Positions 32,931 through 45,300 are shown, counted from the first letter of the stretch. The stretch is 64,000 nt of DNA from Gymnopus androsaceus JB14 (GCA_009733575.1 ML769620.1:15968-79967), one strand, 5' to 3'. The notes: generated by a model from the letters alone, not told the origin. Numbers and translations: made by a program.

Positions 32931-33196
32931 CTGTACCATTTCAATCGATTCGGCAGCCATGGGTCACGGAGGCCTTCTGACGTGCCGAAATTTGACTAGG
33001 TCACAGGTCACTTTTTGAAAGTGCCGAATTTTTTTGGCATGACACACCCAAAATTACCTCAAAAAACCCAAATTTTGGGTCTAAAATGCCGAAAATTTGC
33101 TAGGGTCATGCGGCAGAGCCGTGTACTGCTGAATCCAAAATTTTGTCAGGCCAGTCACAGTCACAAGGGCCTGCCAAATCGATTGAAATGGTACAG
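32931..33196. mobile_element. MITE 2, TA target site
   Basis: 266 bp element with ~26 bp inverted repeats starting CTGTACCATTTCAATCGATT and ending with its complement at 33196, TA on both sides. It begins only four bases (TATA) after MITE 1. The termini share CTGTAC with MITE 1 but then differ, so it is a distinct family using similar terminal recognition. Confidence 0.85.
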
Positions 33197-33797
33197 TATC
33201 TTGGAGGTTAGAAATGAAGTTGAGCATTCATTCAAGAGCCAGCAAAGGACATTGGAAATGCACTTACAGAGCCTGCCAATTTTTGATGCATTTTTGGATG
33301 CATCCTGGGAACACTCAAACATTCTCTAAAACTGCCAAATTCTGCAATCATAAACATTAAGGTATATTCTAATATACTACCAAGCTTGAAGACATTTCAT
33401 CAAGTTTTACAAATAGACAAAATATAACATGTAAATACAGAGGCATTGATTCAAAAATTTATGAAGAATAAGTGGAATAAATGAAATTTAAGAGTAAAAC
33501 CATGCTGGACAGAAACTTGTACTGTAAGGGTTTCTCCCTTACATTAACTTCTGCTGACATCCTGCTTGAAGTTGACTCACTCACTCCATAATACATGTAT
33601 GTCTTGTCACTCTCCAGTGGGTTCTTGAAGGATTAACTTTTACATGCATAGATTAAGTATTTTATCTCATGTCAGATTAATTACATTTCTTGTTCCAACC
33701 AGAATTTTCACACAAACTGCTCTGAACTCCAGAATCATAAGTGGGTGTCTGAAGTAGAGGCTTTAATCCATTGCTCAGGACCACCAATAGTGTTTTC
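33197..33797. other. AT-rich spacer before Copia element
   Basis: No coding feature. Bases 33793-33797 are TTTTC, the left target-site duplication of the Copia element. Confidence 0.6.
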
Positions 33798-34063
33798 TGT
33801 GATTTTCCTATAGACTAGATGAGTACAACAAGGGCTATAGGTAAAGTCAGTAATGTATGAGAAACCATAGGTAAGATGCTTACCCTCAGTTGTGATGATG
33901 GAACTGAGGGAAGCAGGGAATTGACGTGCCAAGGTTTATATAATATGGGAAAATGGTCACATCAGGAGACAGATAAACAATTACCAAATAAGAACATAGA
34001 ACTGGAAAAGGAAAACCAAACCAAACATACGGCGCCACACTAAGTGCCCATCAACATTTAACA
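33798..34063 (-). repeat. Copia 3' LTR
   Basis: 266 bp LTR, about 90% similar to the right LTR over shared parts. It contains a TATA-like TTATATAATATG. The RNase H frame runs slightly into it. Confidence 0.85.
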
Positions 34064-35568
34064 CTCCCCCTGGCATCATTATACCACCAATCCAATCCCA
34101 AAGTGGACACAATATGACATACTTCTCCCTTGACAGAGATTTGGTCATAATGTCAACAAGATTTTGAGAAGACGCCACCGGGTATACGGATACCTGTCCT
34201 TCCTTGACAGTGTCCCAAATAAAGAAGTACTGGATGTCAATGTGTTTTGCCAAATTGTGCCTCTTCGTTGTCTCTGACAATGCAATCGCTCCTAAGTTAT
34301 CAACCGGAAAGCCCATCAGACCTCCCATAGCCAAGTCCACTTCTCGCAACCAACTTGCCATCCAGATAGCCTGCTGAATGCACTTCGCTAATGCAATGTA
34401 TTTCAATTCTGTCGACAATAAAGATACCAGGTTCTGCTTCTTTGAGGCCCATGCTACAGGACAACCATTCATCAAGAAGATATATCTGGAAGTTGACCGA
34501 TGCGTAGCCTTACAGCCAGCCCAATCCGCATCCAAGTAGCCCACCATCATAACTTTCCTATCCATGCAAGGCTTGTATTTCACTCTGTAGTGGACTGTCG
34601 TTAGAATGTAACAACATAATTTGATGAGAAGGTCCCAATCTTCAGGAAATGGTTTGTTTTGAACCGTCGCCAGGCTTGAACATGCAAAGCTAATGTCTGG
34701 TCTGCTGCATCCACCCCCATTGGCAGCAGCCCAGCAATCCTTGGTACGGCTTGTTGCTCATGAACACGTCATCTTCCTTCAAACACTTTCCTCTCACAGG
34801 GATAGAGTAGCTGGGAGGAAATGGAGTGTAGAGTGGTTGAAGATTATTGAGAATACCAAAGTATTTGAAAGCTTTGAGGAAGAATGGGGCTTGCATAATG
34901 CCAATTGAGCCATCCAGTAAGTAGTTAATTGTCAATTCAAGGAGCACGTTCTTATCCTTGACGTCCTTCAAATCCCAAATCCTGAACCCATGGATTGCAT
35001 CCTCCGCTTCCTGTCTATCTGTTGAAGCTGCAAAAATATCATTGGTGTGTACAGATGCAATGGTCCTACAACCAGATGCAGGGTTGTATTGAGAACAAAT
35101 GCATGGGTTGGTGCGCGAGGACTTGAAGCCCAGCTTCTTGAACTGGTCCTCCAATCCGTTGTACCAGACATGACCTGCCTGTACCATCCCATACAAAGGT
35201 CTTTGCATCAGACAGACTTTTGCCTCCTCTCCTGTCTGAGCAAAACTGGTTGGCTGATGCATGTACACTGGTAGATCCTTTGGTAAAGTCCCGTTCAAGT
35301 ATGCCAAAGAGAGATCCCATTGACTTGTCTCTAGCCCTAGACTAACTGCAACCACCATCAGCATCTGAACCAACTCCACCCGTGCAACCATCAACCAACT
35401 CTTCTCATAATCTATACGCGCAATCTGCATGTTGCCTCTAGCAACGTACCAAGCCTTTGTCTTCAAAACCTTTCCATCCTCATCAACCTTCAAATTGTAA
35501 ACCCACATCCCTTCTAGTATTCATACACCTTCTGGAGCGTCAACCAGCTTTCAAACCTCTTGGTCCAT

Positions 35569-36778
35569 CTGGAAAACTACCTAAAGCCCAGGGAAGCTCA
35601 GGTGTGCCTGGTCAATCTCAGGGATGCCCAGGAATTTGGCCAATTCCTAGGCAACACTAGGCAACCCAAGCACCCCAGGTAGCCCAGGATTTTGGCCAAA
35701 TTCTAGGGATTCTTGAGTATCTCTGAAGTTAATCAGGAATTAGCCTCAAGCAAGCCCAAAGACCTTCAGGATTTGGCTAAAATCCTAGGCTGCACAGGTT
35801 ACTTGGGCTGCCTGGGAAATGGGCAAATTCCTGGGGATCCTGGGAAGCTCTGGGAAGCCCTGGGACAGCTGTGGGAAGCCCTGGGACACCCTGAGAGAGG
35901 GATCATGTGCTCGTGCTTACGAGCACGTGATTTAAGCGCCCATCCGACATTTTTGCCTGCATACTTTATGTCTCAATTAAAAGCTACATTATATCCACAA
36001 CAAAATTAAATTAACCAAAAGACAAAACATTGAGTCTAGTTTTGGCCTTTCAAGCCCTTTTTACCTAAGAATAATTACTGGTAACATTGTAGATAGTCTC
36101 GGTAGACTATGGTGGGAGAATGGGTTCATGTGCACTTGTGACCAAGTGCTCACCAATTTTCTTATAGATGATGCTGACCCCACTAGTTAGTGTATATAGT
36201 GCATAAAGTTTCTAGCATATCTTACATCAAGATAGTTCAGTGGTTTTGAGCTCTCGCATTATTGCTTATATAATACAGTTAACTGCGAGGTTGAGAGTTC
36301 AAACCTGTGAGGTGTCAATCTTTGAGTTTATTATGAGTCATTTGAATTTAAGCGCTGAAACACCAAATGAATAGGACAATAATAAGCAGTGAGCAATAAG
36401 CACAACAACCATCTATAATAAGTGTATTAAGTACCGAGACTTGAATAATGAATAAGTAATCAAAGAAGGTAAATATGAGCATAAGAAGCTAAGATGGTAA
36501 AAAATATACTATTTTAAATATTTTCTCTATGGATTCCCAGGGCACCCCAGGGCACCCCAGGGACACCCAGGGATGATCAGGGACACCCCAGGGATATTCA
36601 GGGACACCCCAGGAATATTCAGGGACACCCCAGAGATACTTTTCTATCCTCAGGATGCATAGGATTTGGGGGGTTTCTTTGGGGTGCCTGGGCTGCCTAG
36701 ACATCCTGGGTGTCCTGGTCACCCTGTGGGTACCTCAGTGCAACCTATATGTTCCTGGGCACTAGGGAATTTTTCCAG
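35569..36778. mobile_element. 1.2 kb TIR element nested in Copia RT
   Basis: Ends are imperfect inverted repeats, CTGGAAAACTACCTAAAGCC and CTGGAAAAATTCCCTAGTGCC (complement), with AT duplicated at each side (35567-35568, 36779-36780). Both ~300 bp arms are dense in CCCAGGG/CCCTGGG. Deleting the element and one AT rejoins the RT frame as LRDMDQEV. No transposase. It contains a tRNA-like segment. Confidence 0.8.
36231..36312 (+). tRNA. tRNA-like sequence (pseudo-tRNA or SINE head)
   Basis: An A-box match TAGTTCAGTGG (36233-36243) and a B-box-like GAGTTCAAACC (36295-36305) are separated by a perfect 6 bp anticodon-type stem, CTCGCA/TGCGAG (36253 and 36284), whose long loop would hold an intron. 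The acceptor stem is not convincing and the T-stem pairs badly, so a functional tRNA is unlikely. A tRNA-derived SINE or pol III promoter relic is more likely. Confidence 0.35.
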
Positions 36779-38621
36779 ATGTCTCTGAGACCTTTTATCT
36801 CTGCTTCCATGGCTGGTCCCCACTTCTCAGGTTCATGCATGGCCTCCCTGTATGAAGATGGAATAACAATATCACCATCCCCTTTCACAGCGCTAGCCAG
36901 AGCCAAAACAGTATCTTCATTTTCCCTCTGCCTTTGTTCATCCTCCATGAAGTTTACTGCCAAGACAGCAATATTTGCCCACTTGAGCTCATTGGCTTTG
37001 ACACCCTCCTCGTCCCTCAAGTAGTTGATTGAGCGCAGAAGTGCAGGTGATGGGACGGACACTTGACTCAAACATTGAGGAGTTTCTGGAGGCACTTCAG
37101 GAGCTTCCGCAATGTGTTCTGGAGACTGCGGACGTTCTTCAACCTCCCTGATAGGATCCCGGCCACCAAGCTCATCCTCAAAAGCCTCTTTGTCCTCCGT
37201 GGAACCTGTTTCCACTTGTTGAATCCTCCTCAGCGTTCCTTCTTCGAAAACCACATCCTTTACCAAATATACGCTCTTCCTCTCCAGATCGTAAACTCTG
37301 TATCCTCATGCACTGAGGTAACTAACCATAAATCCCTGCCATGCTTGACAACCTAGCTTTCCTTCTTCACAATCAAGATCCTTTACCCAAACTTTCGACC
37401 CCCACTTTTGTAAATGCAAGACATCAAGGATCTCGGAATGTTTCCACTTTTGCCAAGGGACCTTACCAGGATGCCGCATAGTAGGAATAAAACCTCTAAT
37501 GTAACATTTAGCCGCAGCAGCCTCTGCCTAGAACCTCTTGTCCAGCTCGGAATCCTCCAACATGGCACGAGTACCTTTGATAATGGTACAGTTTGCTTGT
37601 TTAACCTGTCCATTTGCTGCTGACAAGTCTTTAGGAACATGCTTGATAACAATCCCCTTCTTATTGCAAATTCCTCAAACCACTTGTTGTTGAATTCCCG
37701 AGCAAGGTCAATACAAAAAACACATACTTTCCTCCCGGTTTGGGTTTCAGCCATAGCAATGAAGATTTTCACCAACAACGAGATCTTTGGAGCATCCTTT
37801 GTAGCGGAGAAATAGGGAAAAGAGATTCTGGTACTGTTGTTGCATGCCAGCATCATGTAGACAGCACCACCAAGACTGGTAATTCTTGCTCTCCCCCAAA
37901 AGTCAAGGCTAACCCGATCCAAAGGTTCCGTTGACGATATAACCACAGCATCAAATGGCCTTCTCATAGCCTTTGTAAGCAAGCAAACTTCGCACTTGCC
38001 ACACACTGCCATATTGGAAATATTCAATCCACCAACCAAGGACTTCTTTGTCATCATACGGACAACATTAATATCTGTATGTCCAAAACGCACATGCCAC
38101 ATCTCCAGTGAGCATGGCACATTCATTGACCAAGACTTCACACTAACTGCCACCACAGGTGGCTCCATATCAACAACGTCCACCTTGTATAGGCGGTGAC
38201 GTGCCTTCTCAAAGGCCAATCTTCCATCAACTACCACTTTGCCAGCCTTATCCACAACCGTTAACACACCACTCCCCCACATCCCTCTATATCCTAGAAT
38301 GTCCATTGCAGGGAGTGACAGCAAGTTCATTAAGAACAAAGGAGTATGTGATGTGGGAAAACGCAACTTGTTCACCATCCCATTCAAGGTTCGTATGTGC
38401 AGTTCAACAATACCTCTCCCCTCAATAATGAACTGACCACCTTCTACCTCCATAGCCATATGACCCACAACACAAACAGGCATGTATTTGACAAACAATG
38501 ACTTATCATGCATACACCACTCAGAAGCGGCACTGTCAATATAAGTGGGAACACGTTCAATTGATGAACACAAAGGAGAAGACAATGTAGACATCAGGAC
38601 AGTAAGTAGCGTATTGTACAA

Positions 38622-39655
38622 CTATTCATTATTTACCACAGCAATGCTTTCCCCTCTGCATCTAAAGAGATTCGAGTCAGCTACCGCAGCAGGAACTGGA
38701 GTACAAAACGCACCACTGCATCTAAAATTGTATGTAGCAGCAGCAACAATCTGTTCGGCAACGGAAGGACTTGCAGTGACTGCAGCGGCAGCAGGTCTGT
38801 TTGATTCAACACCTTGTTTCCACCAGGCAGGAGCGTGATGCTCGGTACCACCACCAGGCAACCAGCACTGCTTTTGACTGTGGCCAGAACACTTGCAGTT
38901 CTCGCAAACGAAAGGCTTTCGCACATAAGTAGTGTTTGTAACTGTCACAAGAGTGGATGACCCATCAGACTTGAAACCTTCAGCAAGGCGCAGTTGGACA
39001 TTGTATTCTTCAAGGAATTGCTTGATCTCCTTGTACGTGCAAGAGCCATGGTTCTGAATGATCCAAAGGTGGGAAGAAATTGGCAAGGAACTAAGGAAGT
39101 ACTCATGGAGCTTGTCATTGGTGACTGTGCATCCAGCATCCAAAGCATCCTGACGTAGCACCTCTAAAGCACCAAAATGCTTCTTGAAGGCAGTACCTTT
39201 GATGTACTTGAGCTGGTGAAGACGTTCTGTAGCAAGAGTCCGGTTGGCTGCACTTTGCTTCTTGTACTTACCAGTCAATTTGAGCCACATCTGGTCTGCT
39301 GTAAGTTCAGCACCTAGATTAATTGAACAGGGATTGCAGATATTCTGGTAGATAATTCCAGCGAGATGACCATCCTGAAGCTCCCATTCCTGATTGGACG
39401 GATTTTGTGCGAGTTGACAGGAGTGGCTACAGGAATGACAATAGCAGCTTGAGCAGTACTGGCAGCGAGGACAGTGGGTGCAGCGTTTTTTGCAGGACAG
39501 ATGATGGATCCAAGGAGATAGCCAGTCATTCCATACGAGCGGGCAATGCTCTTGACGTGATCACGGAAAGCGGCCCAGTTCGAAGCACCTTTCAGTTGCT
39601 TTTCTTCAGGGAATGAGATAAGAGAAGGAAGTTGACTGGATGGCATGGAGCTCAT
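38622..39655 (-). pseudogene. Copia gag
   Basis: Starts MSSMPSSQLPSLISFPEEKQ at 39655, shifts frame near 39310, and continues with a typical Copia capsid (TADQMWLKLTGKYKKQS, LHQLKYIKGTAFKKHF) and a CCHC zinc knuckle (CENCKCSGHSQKQC). One frame disruption plus the junction to pol out of frame. Confidence 0.8.
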
Positions 39656-39780
39656 GATGGACAGGAGAAGGATAAATTTCGACAACAGCAAGAAAGATAA
39701 AATTTGACAATGGCAAGGCAGTGAAGGTAAACCTAAAGTCTATTCGGTGAGATACAGAACTGTGATTCTGACTGCAAATC

Positions 39781-40104
39781 TGTGATTTTCCTATAGACTA
39801 GATGAGTACAACAAGGGCCTCAGTCATGATGATGGAGCTCTTTATTACCTATAGACTAGATAAGTACAACAAGGGCTATAGGTAAAGTCAGTAACATATG
39901 AGAAACTGTAGGTAAGAAGCTTACCCTCAGTTGTGATGATGGAACTGAGGAAAGCAGGGAATCAACATGCCAAGGTTTATATAGTACGGGAAAACGGTCA
40001 CATTGGGAAACAAATAAACAATTACCAAATAAGAACATAGAACTGGAAAAGGAAAACCAAACCAAACATACGGCGCCACACTAAACGCCTGTCAACATTT
40101 AACA
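39781..40104 (-). repeat. Copia 5' LTR with internal partial duplication
   Basis: 324 bp, 58 bp longer than its partner because a segment beginning CTATAGACTAGAT(G/A)AGTACAA occurs twice (39791 and 39848). Confidence 0.8.
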
Positions 40105-40109
40105 TTTTC

Positions 40110-40681
40110 ATGAAACTACAGTATAAATTTGAAGGTCAGATTGCAGCACCGGCCATGATGGCCACTGCATGGAGCACGCTGCCGTGGGCCCACTGTGTGG
40201 AGCTTGTGCCTGCCCCAAACAGATTTCCGGCTCCGCCGGGATATGCTGGCTGCTGCGTGCATGCTAAACTTAGTTTGACAGGTTATTACCAATCTGCTGA
40301 GTTTGAATTTTAGCGCCCCATCTTCATTTTAAGTATAGGATTTCCCTTGAAAATTATACTGTGTACAGCTTGATCATATTTTCAAAGGACTGTCTATTCA
40401 GAATTTTAAGCTGTGCAGTAGAAAAAATTCTGGATTTTCAAAAGCACTGAAAACCATGGTTGCACGCAGCATGACTTTTGAAAATGAATTGATTTTGAGA
40501 GTTAAAAAAATCGGACAGCTTAGTGGTCTAGATGGTATCAAGATATGCTGGCTACTGGTAGATTGGACAGCTTGATGTGGTCAGAAAGCACAAGGGAAGT
40601 CTTAGAGTTTACCAAGGTTCAAGAAGTCGAGGGTTTTGAGCATGCTTTGGCATCAATGGCACCATGACTTTACTGCTCAAG
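40110..40681. other. Spacer between Copia and Gypsy elements
   Basis: No gene recognised. Bases 40677-40681 are TCAAG, the left duplication of the Gypsy element. Confidence 0.6.
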
Positions 40682-40863
40682 GATAAGACCTCGGTGAGGT
40701 CAGAGCTAAGTATCACCCAAATGAACACAACTGGACTGTAATTGTCAAGGTATTTGGTATGGGTAAAGGTTAAGCTAAGGTAAATAAGTGACATAACATG
40801 GTTTATATATAAGTGACATAACATAACATAATGACGTGTGAGTAAGTAATAGGGGGCGTTACA
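40682..40863 (-). repeat. Gypsy 3' LTR
   Basis: 182 bp, paired with 59212-59393. Confidence 0.9.
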
Positions 40864-41155
40864 CCCTCCCCGGCCAGATTGAGTCCATAGGAGCAATCAA
40901 TAATTAAACTCGGTGATTGAGTACCTACGATAGCGTGTCGTGAGCGCCTAATCAGCAAGTTGGGCAGTTGGAATGATGTTCACAATATTATGTTGTGAAA
41001 GTCAAGGTAACTGGGCCTATGACGTCCACAATAGCGTGTCATGAAAGTCAAAGTAGTAGGGGCTATGACATTCACGAGAGCGTGTCGTGAAAGTCAAAGC
41101 CTAGCACTCACTTCAACAACGTGTTGAGGTGAGTGCTGATAGTGCAACGGGATGA

Positions 41156-43494
41156 TTAACTACTGCTGATTCCCTCCATGGGGGCGGTAGGCGGTACTTT
41201 GGATTGGGCCAAAGTTGTAGGTACTTCGGGCTGGGCCAAAGCTGGGGATACTTCGGACTGGGCCGAAGCTGTGGTGGGTAGAGAGCCAGAGGCTCCTGCT
41301 GAGTTACTGCTTGATGCAGTCGGATGGAGTGGGCTGCCGTAGGGCAGACCACCGCTGGTGGTTGGAGGAGGAGGCGCGGGGAAGAACATTGTCCCTGGCA
41401 TTGGGAGACTCGGACGGGAGACCAAGCCATTCGCAATCCAGACATTCTCGTCTAGTCCAGCAGGTATCATACCTCCGGACACCAAAGTCTCCACTCGATC
41501 TCGCATTGCGCGAGCCTCGTTGGTTGTGAGGCTATCCTTGGAGTGGAAAGCAGTGATCCATTCGAGTGCGAAGACTGCTGTGTCTTCCCCCATCAGGATT
41601 GTAACACCTTGGGAGGCGTAGAACGCTGCTACACTATCCAGTATAGCATTCTGAGAATCGGAAGCCAGGAAGCGTTCTACCATGACTTCAGAGGCGACTG
41701 TTAACCCTGTTGATTCAATCAACGAGGCATACAGTCCTGGAGTTGCGAACAACTCTGTGGATAGAAATAGGAAACGATTCCACTCTGTGGCGGGCGTTCC
41801 CCTCGGCATCCTAGGTGCCCTGCCAGCAATGAGTAGGTGACCTTGTACGCTGCGCACCGAAACGTGATTGTTAGAATCACGTTGAATGCCACCAGTATTG
41901 TCTGGGTAGGAGTAGTGGTATTGCGCCCAATACTCAGGTGGATTGGATTGGGTGGGTGCTTTCAACCCCTCCAACCGAGTCGTCGCGCTAGACAACGGGT
42001 CTTGGTCAGCACCCGTGGAAGGCTTTGCCTTCTTGGTGTGCTTTCGACCCTTCCCTTTGTCCTTCTTCGCACTCTGATTTTAGGCAAATTCTACGAACTG
42101 TGGCTGGGAGAAGTTGGCAATGGCGGTACGATTGACATCGTTCCGCTGGTCGACTGGCTTTTTGACTGCCTGGTCGTAGCGATCTCTACACATCCTGTAG
42201 GCAGGCCAAGGCCCGTCGGTGGTAACACCAGAGTCATCGAAGGCTCGTACTCTACGAGCCAATGCGATGTACTCAAGGGCTGTGGTGATATCCACACCCT
42301 TCCTGAGATGGTGGGTCCCTTCCCCGTGAGGAACTGGAAGTCCCATCTGCTCATTGCGTCATGCATCCGAGGCGTCATTGCCATAGACAATGAAATCCTC
42401 AGATGTGCAGTACCCACCGTCAGGCAGGTCTTCTGGAGGCACAGGTCCCCGCATGATTGGGGCGAGACCAGACGGGGGTTGGGCCTCATTCCCAATGATG
42501 ATGTCGACAGATTCGGCATCGGAGAGGTTGGCCATCTCTGCGTCTTCGTGCTGGGACAAAGCAGCCGCAGTAGATGTGGTTGCCCTGTCTTTGGTCCACT
42601 TGCACTTTCCTAGATGGGCTGGGGATTTCACTCAAGGAACTTGACTTGCAAGTTCCTCATTGAGTGTTTGCAGTCGCGAGACTTCTGCTTGGAGCAAGTC
42701 TGTTTCTGCCTTGAACACGTCGCGTTCAGTGCAAACACCCTTGCGTTCCCTTCAAACACGTTCAAGGTCATGCCTGGCCTCATCATGGTCGTCACGGAGG
42801 TGATTGTAGGTCTCTCACTCAATGCCAAGTTGGGTGTTCATTTCCCCGATTTGGCAATTGAGAGACGTAACGTCCCCTCCGGCTGGGTTGCCTCCCAGTG
42901 CTGCCTGTCAAATGTGTTCAACATGTTCCTGATTGGCACCCGTAAACAATGCATCGTTGACAGTTGTTGGCGAAAGCCAACAAGATGTGTGCGAGGGCTG
43001 CATCGCACGTAGAACAAGTGTTCCGTGCATGAAGCACAGTGCCCAAGTTCAAATTGAAGGTCCATGGACCAACCATAGTACCCCCATGGTAGTGGGGTTG
43101 CATAGTCGAGTTTGGCAGTTTGGGGCTTGCCCAAACATCAATGTTAGTGGGTAGGATGATGTGGCAGGGCCAGACATCGCCGCTGGATTGTATCCAGCTG
43201 CAAATGCAGGGTTCGAGCTAGCCAATGGCTGGATCGAACCAAATTCAAAACCCGAAGGAGGAAATCCTTGGTTTTGTGTTGGAAAGCCCTGGTTGGAGAA
43301 ACCAGAGTGGGAGGGAAATGGGGCAAATTGGGATTGGGGGAATTGGGATTGGGCTGTGGCGTAAAGCCACTGCCCATCGGATTGAACTGTGGATTAGGTC
43401 CACCGTTGTTCTGATTGCCACTGAAGGCATTTTGAATCCCAGCCATAGGCTGGTCTTTGTTGCTTTTCGCGTTCTGGTTTGCTCGTTCGGCCAT
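41156..43494 (-). pseudogene. Extra 3' ORF of the Gypsy element, unknown function
   Basis: Downstream of pol and before the 3' LTR, minus-strand frames suggest one broken protein. It starts MAERANQNAKSNKDQPMAGI (43494), has an Asn/Pro/Gly-rich part, then a Cys-rich segment readable as CSTCDAALAHILLAFANNC then CQSGTC (~42915-43050). The coiled, acidic central frames are followed by ALEYIALARRVRAFDDS and a better-preserved 279-codon C-terminal part starting MSSATTRLEGLKAPTQSNPP (41995) and ending in Pro/Ser/Ala-rich repeats (QPEVPTTLAQ). I recognise no domain and see no envelope-like signal peptide or membrane segment. An element-specific regulator, extra nucleocapsid or captured gene are all possible. 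Confidence 0.45.
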
Positions 43495-43611
43495 GGTCGA
43501 AGTATGGGCTAGAGTAACTCTAAAAAATTCTCAATTGAATTGAGATTCAATGAGATCGATGGCCATGTGACCAATGGCGGCATTTTCAATTCTTATATGG
43601 TCAAATGCGCA

Positions 43612-44362
43612 CTAACGCGTTAATTCCGCTATAGAATTATCGCGTGGCAATTTCTGCCAGTCGGAAACCCCTTGTAGCTCTAGATATCTATCTAGAGCAG
43701 CTAATTCCTTACAAGTGCTGTAAGGTTCGGTGGTTGTGTCACCCAAGTTCCACTTTAAATGGAACATGAGTTTGCAGCCATCCCAATGGTGGCCTGTAAT
43801 CTCATCTACAAGCCATTCAACGTCGGAGGGCTCTCCAAAATCGTATGGCTCCGCCATAGATCTCAGTGGAAAGAGGGCATCATTGTTGGGATGATGCCTT
43901 CGTAGTAGGCTAACGTGGAAATTATCGTGAATTCCACGCTTTGCCAGTTCAGTTGGCAGACCAAGTCTGTAATTCGAGGTGCTCGAATTCGCTTCAGTGA
44001 TTGGATAAGGTCCAATAAATTTGGGCAAGAGCTTGGTAGCTCTACCTTTTGGCAAGGATAGGTTCCTTGTCGATAGGTAAACTAGTGAGTTTACCCCCAA
44101 TTCCGGTTCCTTGCTTCGCCACTGGTCGGCGTAGTGCTTCTGGACTGTTCGCGATTCTATTATAGAATCATGAGCGTCCATTGAGTTCTGCAGAGCTTTA
44201 TCTGCAAAATTGCGAACGCCAGGAGGTACACTAGATGTAACTCTGTATTCACGAATCATGGAGGGCATGTATCCTCCATCCAATTCGAAAGGGGTGAATC
44301 CAGTGGATTTGCTTATGCTCGAGTTAATTGCAAACTCGAGCATTGGGCATTTTTCGACCCAA
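43612..44362 (-). pseudogene. Gypsy integrase C-terminus and chromodomain
   Basis: Continues the integrase after the foldback insertion (WVEKCPMLEFAINSS, TGFTPFELDGGYMPS). It has the GPY/F-type module (LLPKFIGPYPITEAN, LPTELAKRGIHDNFHVSLLR) and a chromodomain (VEWLVDEITGHHWDG, LMFHLKWNLGDTTTEP, LDRYLELQGV). Chromodomains steer such elements to heterochromatin. Confidence 0.85.
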
Positions 44363-45057
44363 CACAGTATGCAGTAAGGCTTTTTAAAAACATATTGATA
44401 AGACTTCGTAGAGCTTTTGTAAAGAGCTACGATAACTTCTGGAGCCCCGGGAATATGGCCGGGCAGCTGCTAAAATCCGGCCTGGCACCCAGGGCGCTTA
44501 TTCGGCAGCCCACGGCACCTTCGGCACCCTCCCAAAATGGCAGAGACCATCAAATACTGTTTATCCATAAGTTTTTAAAAAGATTGTGATAAGGTGATAC
44601 ACCTAGCCCGATGCCCGCCCACTGGCACCTATAGCATAGTGCGCTCACCGGCGCTTATTTCCCGCCCTCCGGCGCTTATTTTGACAAAAAATGTCGGTGA
44701 TTAGGCTTGATAAATACTGAAAAAATCATGAAAAATACTGAAAATATTCAGGCAGTGGGAATGCACCCTGTGCCGCTTTAATTTTTGTCACATGATTTGG
44801 GACCTGATTTTAGCGCCCACAGGGGCTATTTTGCGGAAAAACCAAAAATTAGGCCTCATAAATCCCGGAAAAATTCTGGAAAAATTGTAAAAAATGTGGA
44901 AAATATTCAGGGATGTATCACAATTACATGACCCTGGATCTTTTGCAAAAACAACACAATAATGGATAATAATCACAAAAAATCAGAAATTTCTCATAAA
45001 ACAGCAGCAGGGGTAGGGATATACACCATACCATATATGGTTATGATGACATTCTAT

Positions 45058-45300
45058 AAATATGATTAGAGTGGCACTGTAAAATATGGTCATAGTGGCA
45101 CTGTATGAACATGGTTAGAGTGGCACTATATTTACAGTGGCACCAGTATGATTACAGTGGCACTATAAAATATGGTCATGAGTGGCACTGTGTGAATATG
45201 GCTAGGGTGGCACTATATTTACAGTGGCACCATATAAATATGGTTACAGTGGCACTGTATAAATATTCTTACAGTAGCACTGTATGAATATTGTTATGGT
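45058..45300 (+). repeat. Tandem TATGGTTA(G)AGTGGCACTGTA repeats
   Basis: Roughly ten degenerate units of 25-30 bp built from ATATGG and AGTGGCACTGTA. The mirror image lies at 46890-47060 in the other arm of the foldback element. Confidence 0.75.

Larger units (their letters stand above)
33981..38621 (-). pseudogene. Copia pol (protease, integrase, RT, RNase H)
   Basis: Read right to left. The protease has IDSAAS in place of the usual DSG/DTG. The GAG-pre-integrase zinc region is WHVRFGH...CGKCEVCLL. The integrase core has LDRVSLDFWGR and CIDLAREF but frameshifts before the third acidic residue. RT begins SYREAMHEPEKWGPAMEAEI (to 36780) and resumes VWKLV-like at 35566 after a nested insertion. 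The RT active site is VHTNDI instead of YVDDI. RNase H shows GYLDADWAG, STELKYIAL and RHNLAKHIDIQYFF. Two TGA codons in the resumed RT (35548 region) replace expected Trp/Arg. Dead. Confidence 0.85.
33798..40104 (-). mobile_element. Full-length degenerate Copia LTR retrotransposon
   Basis: 6.3 kb element bounded by LTRs that start TGTTAAATGTTGA (minus strand) and end AAAATCACA. It is flanked by the 5 bp duplication TTTTC (33793-33797 and 40105-40109). Gene order on the minus strand is gag, protease, integrase, RT, RNase H, the Copia order. A purine-rich tract ending GGGGGAG lies next to the left LTR. The coding part is broken by stops and frameshifts and by a nested 1.2 kb TIR element, so it is not autonomous. 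Confidence 0.9.

Noticed and set aside
36231..36312. Functional intron-containing tRNA
   Set aside because: A- and B-box-like sequences and an anticodon stem are present, but the acceptor and T stems do not pair, so it is reported only as tRNA-like.
40142..40280. GC-rich patch as a possible gene exon
   Set aside because: A 67-codon frame only, with no motif and no flanking exon.
41837..42613. 258-codon plus-strand frame across the Gypsy 3' ORF
   Set aside because: Antisense shadow of the minus-strand element ORF; composition mirrors it and no domain is seen.
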